DNA of 64,000 nt, taken from NCBI GenBank assembly GCA_018389105.1, contig JACATO010000591.1:103501-167500 (forward strand). The letters run 5' to 3'. The translations under genes were made by a program, and so were the position numbers. The notes under the pieces were generated by a model. The model ran no database searches. It worked only from the letters and a program-made list of their open reading frames with translations, and was not told the DNA's origin. The stretch comes from Nautilus pompilius (taxonomy: Eukaryota > Mollusca > Cephalopoda > Nautilida > Nautilidae). Numbering within the stretch: the first letter of the stretch is position 1; every line of letters begins with the position of its first letter. This document shows positions 36,781 through 48,374 of this stretch, piece by piece.

Positions 36781-39700
36781 ATAAAGTCCCAATCTGTTCT
36801 CATTTAATTCATTTTAGGACAAGTGCAGAATAGGAGGGCGCTCCTCTCCACCTACCTGTCTCACTCGAGTTACCTCCCCCTACCTACTCCGTCTCCAGTT
36901 TCGGGTTGGCAGTGCTCTCGAATTGCTTAATTTTTTGACACTGGTGGCCGAAGGTTATCGAAGAACTCGACATGATCCGGACTTTGCTGCTGCACTGATG
37001 CTCTGTTTAAGTATTTAAAATGATATGGTTTAGCCAAACTAGTACATCCATCTACTTACCGCCTTGTTGCATTGTAGTTGCATCTCCTCGAGAAATTGCT
37101 ACATTAAGGAAGTTTGGTGAGGCACAAGGTAGGAAATGCTTTAGCGCGATGCGTAGGGTGTCCCCCTCCCCTCTAAGAGTGTCTCAGGCTTTGCATCCAG
37201 GTGCTGGATTTAGCATACAAGACTTCTGGACAGGTGTTGGGTGCCCCAAGGCAATGTCCCAGCTCCGCTGCCTTGTGAGTTACACTCTTGAGCCAAATAG
37301 GTAACCCGAAAAGAAACTTATAACTGCTGCTTTTCCCATAAAGGTTCTTCCTTGGGATTCTCCAGTCGTACTGCTTCTGCAAGGCCACTGGACATGGTTT
37401 TTTGGAGAACAGGTGCCACAGCCATGTCATCACTTTTTAGAGTAATTTACATGCGTAATTTCTCCAAGTTCTGTAAGGGTGAGGGAATGACAGACTCAGC
37501 TGGGGGTGATGGACTGGGAGCTGACAAGTAACTAGTTTAGGCAAAGCAGAAATTCTGGTCACTTGTGACAGGTTAACTCGGGGCCTCAACACGCTGCATG
37601 GCAAGGCAGCCTTTTCTAGGGACGCACTGCCTTTCTCAATCTGTGGACAGGGTCATCAAATGTATCCTAACCAATGCATAATTCCCAAGCAATCTCACCA
37701 GCACACAACACAGTTGGTAGGCATTATTATTATACATTTATAGCACGAAGCTGAAGATTGGCGCATGTGCAGAATCTTCTGGACAGGCCTGCGTGTGAAT
37801 TGATAATTTCAGACATGACACAGTGGCTTAAAATGGATGTAGACTTATTAATCAAAGTGAACTTGCAGAACAAGGAGCAGGATATGCATTTTACTGGTCT
37901 GGAAAATCCATTGATGAGAAGTGCATCCTAGAGTTGAATTTGCTATAATCACAACATAAGTACTACTACACTATCAATATCATTACTGCTTGTGTTTCCA
38001 TCACGTCCAACCCACCAGGTGTCACTGACTGTCTTTATCAGCATCTAAGCAATCTCTTGCGGTCGTTTCTCAACAAAGACAAAATCATCTTGCTGGGTGA
38101 TTTCATTTCCTGCACTGGTACTTAACTAAGAGTACTTGACAGGACTAACTTTGTTGATCATCTACTGCTTCAGCTATGGACAAAATATACTCTTGTTGTA
38201 ATCATTATCACCTTTTTCCAGAAAAATTTAAACAAGACAACTTGACAACATCTGCATTCTACAGATTAGCATTTATTGGACTATGTTGTTGTGAGACCAG
38301 TGAGATGTATTAATCATCAAAAAGTCATATGAAAAAGATGGACTGCTGCATTCACCACAGAATAGTTCTTTCTAAAATAAGACTTCATGTGAACTATTCT
38401 GCTAAAGTTCTCTTTTACATCCTAAAGATTGATCTTTGTCTTTTAAAAAGATCCACCAACCAAATACCAGTTTAATCTGAAACTCTATGAAGTGATCATG
38501 GCAGCCAAATCAGAATCAAATCTCTTTGACAGATGAAAGCACCGCGGAATTTTAGTCTGAAAATGACATTCATAAACAATGACTGATGAAGCACAAAAAG
38601 CACTCAAAATCCTGCTGCTGCATCCTACTACATTTAGAAGAAAAAAGAAAGCATCTTGAATATTTTGCATAAAGAGCTTTGCAACAAAGTCTGAGCTGCT
38701 GCAATTTGGTAAGGCTTCTGTTTTTGAACTGAAAGCAGCAGTGAACAGTCCCGGTCAGTCTTCACTTACTCCTTTCAAGCATACAGATGGTTCACGTAAC
38801 CTCAGAAGGCTGAAATTATGTCCGGATGGAAAGAAGAACATTGAGCTGTTGTATCAACTCTTAGCTGTTCTCGGTGTATCAACAGAAGCAATTCCATACA
38901 AAGAACCTATTTAAACTCTTAGTGGGACACTTGTTACAAAAGCCAAAAGGTGTCTGCATAGTATAAGCACCAGGATCTCATGCCATTCCAGAAGAACTCT
39001 TCAAGGCAGAATACTCAATCCTCGTCTAGATGCTTTGGGATTATTTTAACAGATTTATACCATCTTAGTGATCCTCCCAAGAACTCAGATGCCAACATTG
39101 CATAAATCTATGCAAAAAGAGGTTCAAGATGTGAATGTGGACATTGTTGTGGAATACCTTTGCTATTTTGTGGCTGGCCCACTTGTGTACTAGATCACCT
39201 GGTAAAATACCATCTTTACAAAATCAAAAGTATGGCTTCCACATGGAACACAACAAAAATATTTACGGTGTAGCTGCTTCAAAGAAAAACCAAAGAACAG
39301 CAGAAAGTTTGCTAGTCATATGAACTTATGGAATGTGCTCAAGATTAGTTGTCTGCATGACACTATGGAACTAATTAGAAATTTCACAGTGGAATAGGAG
39401 GCAAAGCCTTAGTTGCTGGAAATCTGTCATAACCCCTCAAAATCACCAGTGGTATAAAGCAAGGGTGTGTGGGTGTGTGCTGTCACCTATTCTCTTTTGT
39501 AGACTCTCTGCATTTATGCTCAAAGAAGCCATGCAAAATATGCCAGACAGAATTCAAATAAAATTTCAGTCTGCAAAATTGTTTCAACTGTCTTGGCTCT
39601 AGGCATCTTCTAAAGTCACTGAAGCAGTGATTGAATGTGCACTGCTAGTAGACTCAGAATTTAAAATCTATTCACCTGTTAACTGTTCTGCAGATGCAGC

Positions 39701-42700
39701 TAAAAATGTTGGACTGAAATGTGTATCAGCCTGCATTAGGCAAATCATATGTGGAACCTCATATCTTCATTGACCTATCATTTGTTATCCTGGCAGTATC
39801 CTGTCTAATGAAGCCAATTTTTGACTAAAATCCAGAACTACATATCTAAAACATCATCAGCTTTTGGAACTTTTATCGCAGATTATAGTGCAAGCACAGT
39901 ATTGAAGGTGAAAGTTTATTTTGGTGTTATCTTATCCATGCTGCTCCATGGTTCTGAGACCTTAACATTACAGACGTTATGTAAACGATCTTCCCTTTAC
40001 ATCATTGCAAGTTGGGACAGATCTTTCATTGTGACAAGAATTTCCAATTCAGCGGACATCCAATACTAGCATCCTTAAAAAATGCCAGATTTCTGGGATT
40101 GAACATGAATTTATTGCTCGTAAGCTGACGTGGTTGGGGCATGAGGTTTGCATAGAAGATTCATGCTAGCCTAAGGAAGGTAAATGGAAGCATGGTGGTC
40201 CAGGTAAAATGATAGAGACCTTTGAAGTCACAACTTCTGTACCATTGGAGTAGATTGAGATCGTGATGTCATAGCACTGCTAAAGAAGCATCCTAGAAAG
40301 TGCCGGAAGGAATCTAAAGAGAATTGTGGAAGAAGCTGCTTATTGCTTCACCTGTCCATGTATTGTTTGTTGAAAAATTTGGAAATCTCAAAATTGGATT
40401 ATGGCCTCACAAGTATTTTCCTCATATTTTAAATCTTAATTAATGGAAACTAGTCTGATCACCTGGACAGAGAAATGGCAGGTGCTCAGGTACAAGTAAA
40501 CTAGAAATGTTTAGTGCAAAGGACCTAGGAATATGAAAAAAAATGTCTAATTGGTTTTATTATGTTGACGCCGCCTTATGTATGATATTTTTTTAGAAAT
40601 AATGTTGTGTTTTTCTGTCACTCTTGGTGAGTTATTTGCCCTCATAATTTTAAAACAGTTTTTTGTAGACTTTCATAATTAGAAAAAAATACTGTTACCT
40701 TGAGTCTTCCTGTTTGTAGAGAAATCTACAGAGGTCTGAATAAGGATCAGTTGTGTAATTGAATAGATTCTACAGGGATTGGAGCTGTTGTCATGAGTTC
40801 AAACCCCCAGAGAATCCTAGTGATTACACAAGAAAATACATTTTCATAAATATTTTTACATATCTTTCCACTTTGACTAATATCCACTGTGAATGAGGCT
40901 AAATGTGCTAAAAATTACAGATAAAATGGAAACATTCTTTTGTAAACTTGAATAAGGTGCATTGTTTTCATTTACTACTGCACATGTACTTAGACCTAAG
41001 GTTCCCTGATCATCAGAACCTTCTGACCTATGTTCCAGCACCCTGTTGTGACTATAAGCGCAGCCCATTCCGTAAACTTTACAAATCTGTAATTTACTTC
41101 CCATTGCACAAAATTGCTGAGAATAATTTTGAAAACATGAATCTCTTGAAATCTTCAGATTGAGCTAAATCTGCTAGAAAAGTGCTATGAAGCTCTGGCC
41201 AGCCAAATGGACCTCATCTTTTATAAGCGCCTAGGCTACATCATGCTGGAACAGTTTCTCATGAAGTACGTATGGAGTGCTGCTGGTCTGGTGATGGTAG
41301 CTGTGCCAGTTATGTCAGCCACAGGAATCAAGCTTGATGGTATGTACTCTCTGTAAGTTACCCCTTTCCCCTACGAGTACTTTTTCATTTATAATCCCAG
41401 TCTTATGTTGGACCCATCGATATCTTCCCTTACTGAATACCATCCATTTCTTTCTGAACATTTGAAATACTCTTCTCTGAAGAGTATTCAAGTGGTCTGC
41501 TTAGTTCTCTATGGTATATATGCATCAGGCAGGACTCCTGCATCCTTGTAGACACACTGGATGTAGTTTAGCTTGCTGGAACTAGCAGTACCATCAGTTA
41601 CTTTACTAGTTTTAGCATCACTGGATTGTAATGCCAGTTCATGTGAATACTAATTAGCAAATTCATACTAAAAAGTGATATTTTTCATAGGAATGCAACA
41701 TCATCCATCATTTATAGAATTTTTATATTTCAATAGAAAACATCGCGTTAATCATTCACTAACAGACTAATCAAAATTATTTAGTTGTTCGGCATTTCAT
41801 TTTCAAAATATGTGGGCCTTCTCACCAGTATGCTGTCTTGGAGACATCATCTTCAGTTACTGACTATATCCATGTTGCCTGCTTTTAAGTAAATATAGAC
41901 TTTCCATTACATTGTATTATATATGCAGCTAATACTTTGTAGTCATTCATTTTGTTATCAGTGCCTTGCTTCTGTACATGCATTTAGAATTCATGGTTAA
42001 ATCGTGGAAGTGGTAATGAAGAGATTCATGGAGATGGAGCCTTACACTATATTGAGATTTTAGATTGTAACAGGAAGATCTTTAATCATGTACTCAGCTG
42101 AGCAGATGCCCTGGGGCATGAATAACTAAAGGGTTGAAAGAGATATTTGCAACAAAAAGTCTACTCCCAACAGCTTGCAGATTTAACCCCAGCTTCAGCT
42201 GCACTAAAATTTTTTAAAAAAAACTCTTTTAAATAGATTACAACTACAACAAGAATTGCCTTCATTTACTTACACAAACTGGTCTTTATAGGGATTGATC
42301 TTCAAAAATGATACTGAAGTCTCCTTTCTTGACTAGGTGGTGGAATAGAATTTGCCCAACTAATGGTGCTTTTCTTTGAACCTGTCTTGCAGGAACCAAA
42401 GTTGACGATGACCCTGATGGAGGGGTCAGTGAAAGGACGCAGTCTTTCACAACAGCCAGGAACTTGCTGATTTCAGCAGCTGATGCCATTGAAAGGATGA
42501 TGTCATCTTACAAAGAGGTAAAAGATAAGAATACTTAAATCCTGAATGAACAATGATGACTATATAGGATTTCTTAATTTCTACTTATCAAACATTAGAT
42601 TTAACAACATGTCCTTTGTGATGTACTTAAAGACCCAAAAAAAAAAAAGTTGGGAAGTAGGGAGCCATTAGAATTTTGCAGGACTCCATTAAGAAAATAT

Positions 42701-45700
42701 AAATATAAATCTAGGTACATTTTACCATATCGGACAACGCAGTTCTGACACAGAATGTTTGTAGTATCAGTCTCAGTGGAGTGTTTGGCTTCACGCAGCA
42801 GTTCTCTTATTCTGCCCCATGTCTGATAGTAAAGGATGATGATAATTAAAACAGATGCTTTGTCTAGCAAATTCGTTTGTCTGCATTTTTTGGTATACGG
42901 ATTTTAATGTGAGTTAAATTTTCTCTCTCATACTTCTGAAAAAGCTACTACAGATGGGAATTGGGAATGGCGAGACGACTTACTTGTCATAATCTTTCCA
43001 ATGAAACCTAACTACATTATTTAGGAAAACTGAGTCCCCCCCCGTTTTTTTGTTTGTTTTTATTTCCATTTTTTTCCTGCCTGTGTATAAAACAAGCCAC
43101 CTACAGCTTTCTGACTCTTGTCCAACTCAACAAAGCTACAATTGTGGCTTAACTATTATAAACCGTAAAAAAGTGGAGACAGGTTAGTAGTTGTTTTTTT
43201 ATTAGGTAAAACAGTGGTGTTTTGCCTTTTCTTCTTCATCTAGGTGACAGAATTAGCTGGGTACACAGCTCGAGTGTTCGAAATGATTGAAGTTTTTGAT
43301 GATATGCAGCAAGAGCGATATCAGCGTACATCGGTGAGCTTGTCTAAACTTCAGGGCATGGCCCCTAATGAGAAGGTTGGCAAGGCTTTGGAAATAAGGG
43401 GTAAGATTACAGTCCACCATAGAGGGAGAACATGCCATGTCATTTTAGCTCTCAAAACTATTCCTGAAACACTTTATTGACAGTTTGTAAACATTAAATG
43501 TGCTAAGTTTCATTAAGATGAGAAGTGCCCTAAGAATTATAATAGCCCTATCGCAGACATTAAAATAATCTTTGTTACGTTTACTGTCCATGCTATAAAA
43601 TACCAATCTGGTGCTTTCTATAATAAATCCCACCTACAGTTTAGAGTTCTTACCAACAACAGCAAGGACTGATTTTATCACAGGTTCTAGGAAGACAGGA
43701 AACAAATTTATGATGGATATGTCTGATAACAGCAGTCAATTAGTCAAGATTCTGTTATATAAGTATTTAAAAAGTGTGGATGTTCTGCAAAATTTGCCAT
43801 GCATACGTATCTTCTAGAAACTATTGTTTTGCCTTTCAGGACAGGTTTTTAATACAGATGCCAGTATTTATATCAAAGACCTTCCAATCATCACACCAAA
43901 TGGTGACATTATTGTTCCCAGTTTGTCTCTCGAGGTAACAAATGGATTTGAGTATCACATTTTATGTATTTCTTTTGATATTGTGAAATGTTTGTGGTGT
44001 ATAGAGGATCGTATAGTAATGAAGGCATTATATCTGGTATATACATACTAATAAGATATTTACAGATGTTAGTAGCTAGTTAATGTAATAACTACTCACA
44101 TTAAAGAATGGAAACAACAGCTGTGACTGATCAAAAGAAATGCTAAGTAGTTTACAAATGCTTTGCATACTTTCTAAAATGCAGAATCTGGAGGCACTTG
44201 CTACTTGATTTGAGAGATTTTCAACATTTCTGTGTATTTCCTGCACAAACACAAACCGTTTTGTTTGCAAGTGGGTTTTGAGTTATTTTTAGTTGACTTT
44301 TTTAACATACAAATGCTGCATGAAATTGTAAAGACTTACTAGCAGCTTGGATTGTTTGTTGACTTTTATCCAACCATCTCTATGAAAGTCCAGCCAGCCC
44401 AGAGCACTAATTGTAATGGCTGATCAGTGGCTGGTCACGGATCTACATTGATAATGCAAACTTTCTCAGTGTGTTTATGACGAATACTTTAAATTGTATA
44501 CCCTTAGTATGTGTATTAAATATCATTTTAGAAAATTGCTTGATTTTTTCAAGGGATTGATGATGGCACTGTTTGTTTTTTCAGATAAAGCCAGGAACTC
44601 ACCTGCTGATTACTGGACCAAATGGCTGCGGTAAATCATCGTTATTCCGCATTCTTGGAGGTTTGTGGCCAGCTTACAGTGGAACCCTGCACAGCCCACC
44701 TCCATCTCACATGTTTTACATTCCACAGAGGTTTGTTTTCATCAGATTTGTGAGATCCCCTCCCTAAACATATATATTAATACAGATACGAGGTCTGATC
44801 ATAAAGTTCCAGGACTAAACTAAAACACAAAACAGTTAATCAAATTTATCTCCTTCAAAGTAGTTCCCTCCTAATGATTCCAGCGCTCCTGCCACCTGTT
44901 GAAGCATCTCTGGTACTCTTCTTTTGTGTTGGTTTTCAGTTACTGCCTCGTATTTGGATGGTTGTTGCACATCCTGAAATCTCTTTCCCTTTAGGGTGCA
45001 TTTCAGTCTTGGGAATATAAAAAAAAAAGTGTTCCACCATTAATGAAAAATCAGTTTAATGTCAGCCATATGCCCATTAAAAAAATACTGTAAGCCAACT
45101 GGTGCTTTCTGAACTTTTCTCTATTCTTTGCATGATGCGGGATCTGAGCATGAATTAGATATTTTAAAAGAGCTAATGACTTATACAAAGGAACTAGAAT
45201 TGCTGAAGTTATACTATGTATAGTGTGATTTATCATACAAGTTCACTTTGAGACGTGCACTTTAATATTTTCCTTAACTTTTTAATGTACTATCTGTTGT
45301 AATTCCGAAGTTCTTGTTGATTCATGTTGTCAGTTTATTTACTTTTTTGACCAAGGTTGGCTTACACTTAAACAAGCTTTTAGGAGAGACAGTCAAGAGT
45401 TGTAAGTAGCAGTGCTATTAATCAGTTTAGAATCGTATGGTATACATCTTTGTAGGGTTGTAGAGTAATGTCCCCTGGCCCTTATATTGTTTATAGCAGG
45501 TTTCAGTATTTCTCATAAATCATTTATATATAATTTCCATCAAAAAGAGATTTGATTTGTAATGATCCACTTTAAATTCCAGACTGCTATTGTTTTTCCA
45601 TTATCAATGATTATTGGAGAATCTATGGAGAAAATAGAACAAATTGTGATTGGCACAAGCCTTCTATGACACATGTAAATTAATATGACATAAACTCTGT

Positions 45701-48374
45701 TCTTGAATTGTAGCTTGATACAAGTGACTGCAAAATTCTTGATGTCACTATTTTGTCATTCTTAACAAGTAAAAAAAAACACAGCTAACCCTAACCGTGC
45801 TGGATAAATAATCTTTAATCAGCTTTCACTCATTTATTTTTTCTTGGCACAGATGTGTTATGATATAATTTTGTTTCTTCTAGACCCTACATGTCTATGG
45901 GCACTTTAAGAGACCAGGTCACTTACCCAGACACTGCTGAGGAAGTAAGCAGTAAAGGATTCACAGATGAAGACCTGGAGGGTATCTTAGCAACTGTTCA
46001 TTTGCAGCATATTGTTCAGAGGGAAGGAGGTGTGTACTGCATGTGTACCAACATCATTTTTTGTTTTAATTAATCCATTTCATTTCACCTGATGGATTTT
46101 GTGTTTGTTTTCCTGTGAAATTCTAAAAACTTCAGTTAATTATCTGATGTTGAAAATAGTTAATTTTCTTAACAAAATAATTTAAAATTTTTTTTAATGT
46201 AACAAAAGTCTATGTGATTGTATTTAGTTTGGGTTCCTGTCAGTAGTCACCTCAGTCTATCACTTGGGCCGTCTTCCCTTAATGAGCATTTCCTCACTGC
46301 TGGAGCTAAGCTTAGGTCCTTGTCCATGGGACCTTATCTGGACTGTTTGCCCTGGTAGGGAAAGCCCCACTGGGGCTCTTCATTTGTAGATGTGGAAAGT
46401 AACCAGTGTCTTTGGAGGAAGCCTTGCAGCTGGCAAGAACAGGAAGACATCCTGGTAGGGAAGGTATGCCAAAACAAACCATGGGTTTCAAACTCAGGTT
46501 GTTGACCGTAGCATTCCAGTAGTTTAATCCTTGGATGAACTACCCGATCAGTTATTGATTGGGATTAATTAAGGTTAAGAACCTTATGCTAAGACGGTAG
46601 GGAAGAAACAAATAATGCTATGAATGTTTGTGCAGTAACAGAAACCTGGTGAAGATGAGGAAATGTTCTTGTAAAATGCCACTGTTGTTCATCCAAATCG
46701 GGCCAAGCCAAATGTATGTATGCTTTATTCAAAGCAGGAATAAGTTTTTCTTTAAATAAATGGAAAAACCAAAGAAAATATCCTGTAAACACAATGCCTT
46801 CACACGAAGAGCTTGGTGGAGCACCAGTTGTTGTTATTCCACCTGTAATCTCATCAAATGGGTGCAGATCACTTTTTAAGCATTTGAAAACTTTTCTACC
46901 AGTCAGGAAATGTGTCTTCATTAACTACCAAAGTATTTTTTTCAAAAGAAACATTTTGTTTGGATTTTTTCTCTCCTATTCTTACTGCAGGATGGGATGC
47001 AGTAAGTGACTGGAAAGATGTGCTCTCTGGTGGGGAGAAGCAAAGAATGGGTATGGCGAGACTTTTCTACCACAAGTAAGCTGTAAAATTTGAATTTTCT
47101 GGTGTGACCTCCATTTTTGTTTTTGTTTTATGAATTACAGAATGTTTAATTAACTTGTCCAGTAGTCGAAAATGTTGTATATGAACTCATCCCAGTGTTA
47201 AACTGCAACAATCGGTCTGTCCCATGTCTACACTACCACCACATTCAAACTGAACTGACTGACGTTCTAAATCGGAATTGTATGAAGAGGCAATAGCTAA
47301 CTACATCTTACCACAGGTGGGATCACCATACTACTGTCATGAATCACTGCTCACAAATATGCACTGTCCTTTTTGATGGAAGTTTGCTTAGGTCACCGTA
47401 AACCATTAAATAGCAATCATGGGTAATTTTGTTTTGCAATTGAAAGTGAAAATATCTGCTTGATGGTGCACGTGTTTATTTCCCTTGATGCAGCTGGTTG
47501 ATAAGCATTCTTGTGGTAGCATTCATTTCCACATCATCATTGATCTGTTTGCACACTTGAAGAATCCCGGGTACGATATTGATGCGCCATCTGTTAAACA
47601 TGTACGTGACATGCTCTACATTTGGCATTCACAATGTAGCCTGACATTCATAGAATTCTGTGGTTTCTGTTGAAATATATTTGTATCTTATTCTCTCTAA
47701 CGATGAGGTTTCTACCTTCTCTCTATGTATAACCAACAGGCCACAATTTGCTCTTCTCGATGAATGTACCAGTGCAGTCTCTATCGATGTCGAGAGCAGT
47801 ATTTACCAAGGAGCAAAGGATGCTGGGATAACCCTGCTTACTATTACCCATCGACCAACCCTATGGTATGTATGGATCATTTTATCTAGATAAGCGTTTG
47901 CCCAATTTTAGTGATCATTTATGCTCTGTATTGGCTTAGTTTTGTTTCCAAGATAGCACAAAGATTATTTTTACTTTAATCACCTCCCACTATTTTAAAT
48001 TAACCTGCATTAACTACAGAAAACTAAATTAAATCATAAAGTGTTGAAGTCATGACTGATGTACATTCTGTTGATGGGAGAGAATCACTAGAAATGTATT
48101 TTTGGTCATTTGGAGTGCAACTGTCATTCTAAGAAATCATTGCTTTGGCAGGAAGTTCCACACACACCTCCTTCAGTTTGATGGCGAAGGAGGTTGGGTC
48201 ATGGAGGTGCTGGACACCAACACTCGGCTCTCACTAAACGAGGAGAAGCAGCAGTTAGAGAAACAACTGGCTGGCATTCCCAAGATGCAGCAGCGACTGC
48301 AAGAGCTGTGCTTCATCCTTGGCGAGGATTCGGTCTTGTTGGATAAAAACTGCCACCCAGTACACAGTCAGTGA
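35729..48374 (+). CDS. ABCD1/ABCD2: Peroxisomal ABC half-transporter, ABCD1/ABCD2 (ALDP) type, complete
   Basis: Half-size ABC transporter that dimerises in the peroxisomal membrane to import very-long-chain acyl-CoA. Ten coding exons join in frame to 735 residues (human ABCD1 745, ABCD2 740): 35729-36652, 41159-41339, 42393-42517, 43244-43400, 43840-43934, 44585-44730, 45884-46029, 46991-47075, 47740-47865 and 48152-48374. The first ATG has G at -3 and +4. Visible features are an N-terminal hydrophobic segment (about 25-40), membrane domain blocks [14 protein letters not shown] and [13 protein letters not shown], and the EAA-like [10 protein letters not shown]. The ATPase domain follows: Walker [10 protein letters not shown] (505-513), Q-loop IPQRPYMS, signature LSGGEKQR (603-610), Walker B FALLDE (623-628) and H-loop His657. 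A coiled-coil-like tail follows ([10 protein letters not shown]…[18 protein letters not shown]). All catalytic motifs are intact, so the protein should be functional. Confidence 0.97.
37850..40330 (+). mobile_element. Degenerate non-LTR retrotransposon (endonuclease + RT)
   Basis: Plus-strand reading in many frames gives, in order, endonuclease pieces ([19 protein letters not shown] near 37870; KIILLGDF near 38085), a linker ([19 protein letters not shown] near 38740), and RT pieces ([14 protein letters not shown] near 39110, GIKQGC near 39450). C-terminal blocks follow (KTSSAFGTF…[20 protein letters not shown] at 39850-39960; RKLTWLGHE near 40120). Order and motifs fit the widespread elements with an AP-type endonuclease plus non-LTR RT, often annotated as craniofacial-development-protein-2-like in invertebrates. 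Stops and frameshifts throughout; inactive. Confidence 0.8.
40736..40815 (+). repeat. tRNA-like stretch, possible SINE head
   Basis: Contains a box-B-like GAGTTCAAACCCC about 40-50 bp after a weak box-A-like segment. It resembles the head of the SINE at 46230-46575 (GGAATGCTACGGTC…GAGTTTGAAACCC) but without a clear body. It is not a functional tRNA: no convincing cloverleaf or anticodon arm is seen. Confidence 0.3.
41159..41339 (+). CDS. ABCD1/ABCD2: ABCD exon 2: last membrane helices
   Basis: Acceptor CAG at 41156-41158, donor GTATGT from 41340. It encodes [16 protein letters not shown], the highly conserved [20 protein letters not shown] and VPVMSATG. Confidence 0.95.
42393..42517 (+). CDS. 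ABCD1/ABCD2: ABCD exon 3
   Basis: Acceptor AG at 42391-42392, donor GTAAAA from 42518. It encodes an acidic loop and then [20 protein letters not shown] and ERMMSSYKE, conserved in ABCD1/2. Confidence 0.95.
43244..43400 (+). CDS. ABCD1/ABCD2: ABCD exon 4
   Basis: Acceptor AG at 43242-43243, donor GTAAGA from 43401. It encodes [20 protein letters not shown] and then the variable linker to the nucleotide-binding domain. Confidence 0.95.
43840..43934 (+). CDS. ABCD1/ABCD2: ABCD exon 5
   Basis: Acceptor AG at 43838-43839, donor GTAACA from 43935. It encodes the first beta strands of the ATPase domain ([18 protein letters not shown]). Confidence 0.95.
44585..44730 (+). CDS. ABCD1/ABCD2: ABCD exon 6: Walker A
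   Basis: Acceptor AG at 44583-44584, donor GTTTGT from 44731. It encodes [20 protein letters not shown] (Walker A) to MFYIPQR (Q-loop). Confidence 0.96.
44789..45010 (-). mobile_element. 3' fragment of a mariner element
   Basis: Begins after a TA with CGAGGTCTGATCATAAAGTT, a terminus related to that of the mariner at 14904. Minus-strand reading shows the transposase C-terminus (CFNRWQERW; then [10 protein letters not shown] and a stop). The 5' part is absent and the inner limit is approximate. Confidence 0.8.
45884..46029 (+). CDS. ABCD1/ABCD2: ABCD exon 7
   Basis: Acceptor TAG at 45881-45883, donor GTGTGT from 46030. It encodes [16 protein letters not shown] to HIVQREG, after the Q-loop. 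Confidence 0.95.
46230..46575 (-). repeat. tRNA-derived SINE copy
   Basis: On the minus strand from about 46560 a tRNA-like head shows a box-A-like GGTAGTTCATCCAAGGATTA and a box-B-like GAGTTTGAAACCC at appropriate spacing. The body contains TTTTGGCATACC, GTCTTCCTGTTCTTGCCAGC and CTTCCTCCAAAG, matching in order the copy at 18610-18845. The far end is approximate. Confidence 0.6.
46991..47075 (+). CDS. ABCD1/ABCD2: ABCD exon 8: ABC signature
   Basis: Acceptor CAG at 46988-46990, donor GTAAGC from 47076. It encodes [20 protein letters not shown]. Confidence 0.96.
47740..47865 (+). CDS. ABCD1/ABCD2: ABCD exon 9: Walker B and H-loop
   Basis: Acceptor AG at 47738-47739, donor GTATGT from 47866. 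It encodes [18 protein letters not shown] to [11 protein letters not shown]. Confidence 0.96.
48152..48374 (+). CDS. ABCD1/ABCD2: ABCD exon 10: C-terminus
   Basis: Acceptor CAG ends at 48151, stop TGA at 48372-48374. It encodes [18 protein letters not shown], a Leu/Glu/Gln-rich coiled coil and [18 protein letters not shown]. Confidence 0.96.

Larger units (their letters stand above)
36653..41158 (+). other. ABCD intron 1 with LINE relic
   Basis: A 4.5-kb phase-0 intron. The first part (36653-37800) shows no recognisable feature beyond the end of the CpG-rich block. The rest carries a degenerate LINE and a tRNA-like stretch. Confidence 0.85.

Noticed and set aside
35570..36781. 403-codon minus-strand open frame
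   Set aside because: It lies exactly opposite ABCD exon 1. GC-rich sequence has few stops, and the translation is a low-complexity Arg/Gly/Gln/His-rich string with no domain.
40736..40815. Functional tRNA gene
   Set aside because: A box-B-like segment is present, but a complete cloverleaf with anticodon arm and acceptor stem is not. It is better read as a SINE-type relic.
46589..47009. Overlapping open frames of 110 (minus) and 97 (plus) codons in ABCD intron 7
   Set aside because: Neither gives a recognisable domain. The plus frame only runs up to the exon 8 acceptor. Chance open frames, or an unknown repeat, are enough to explain them.
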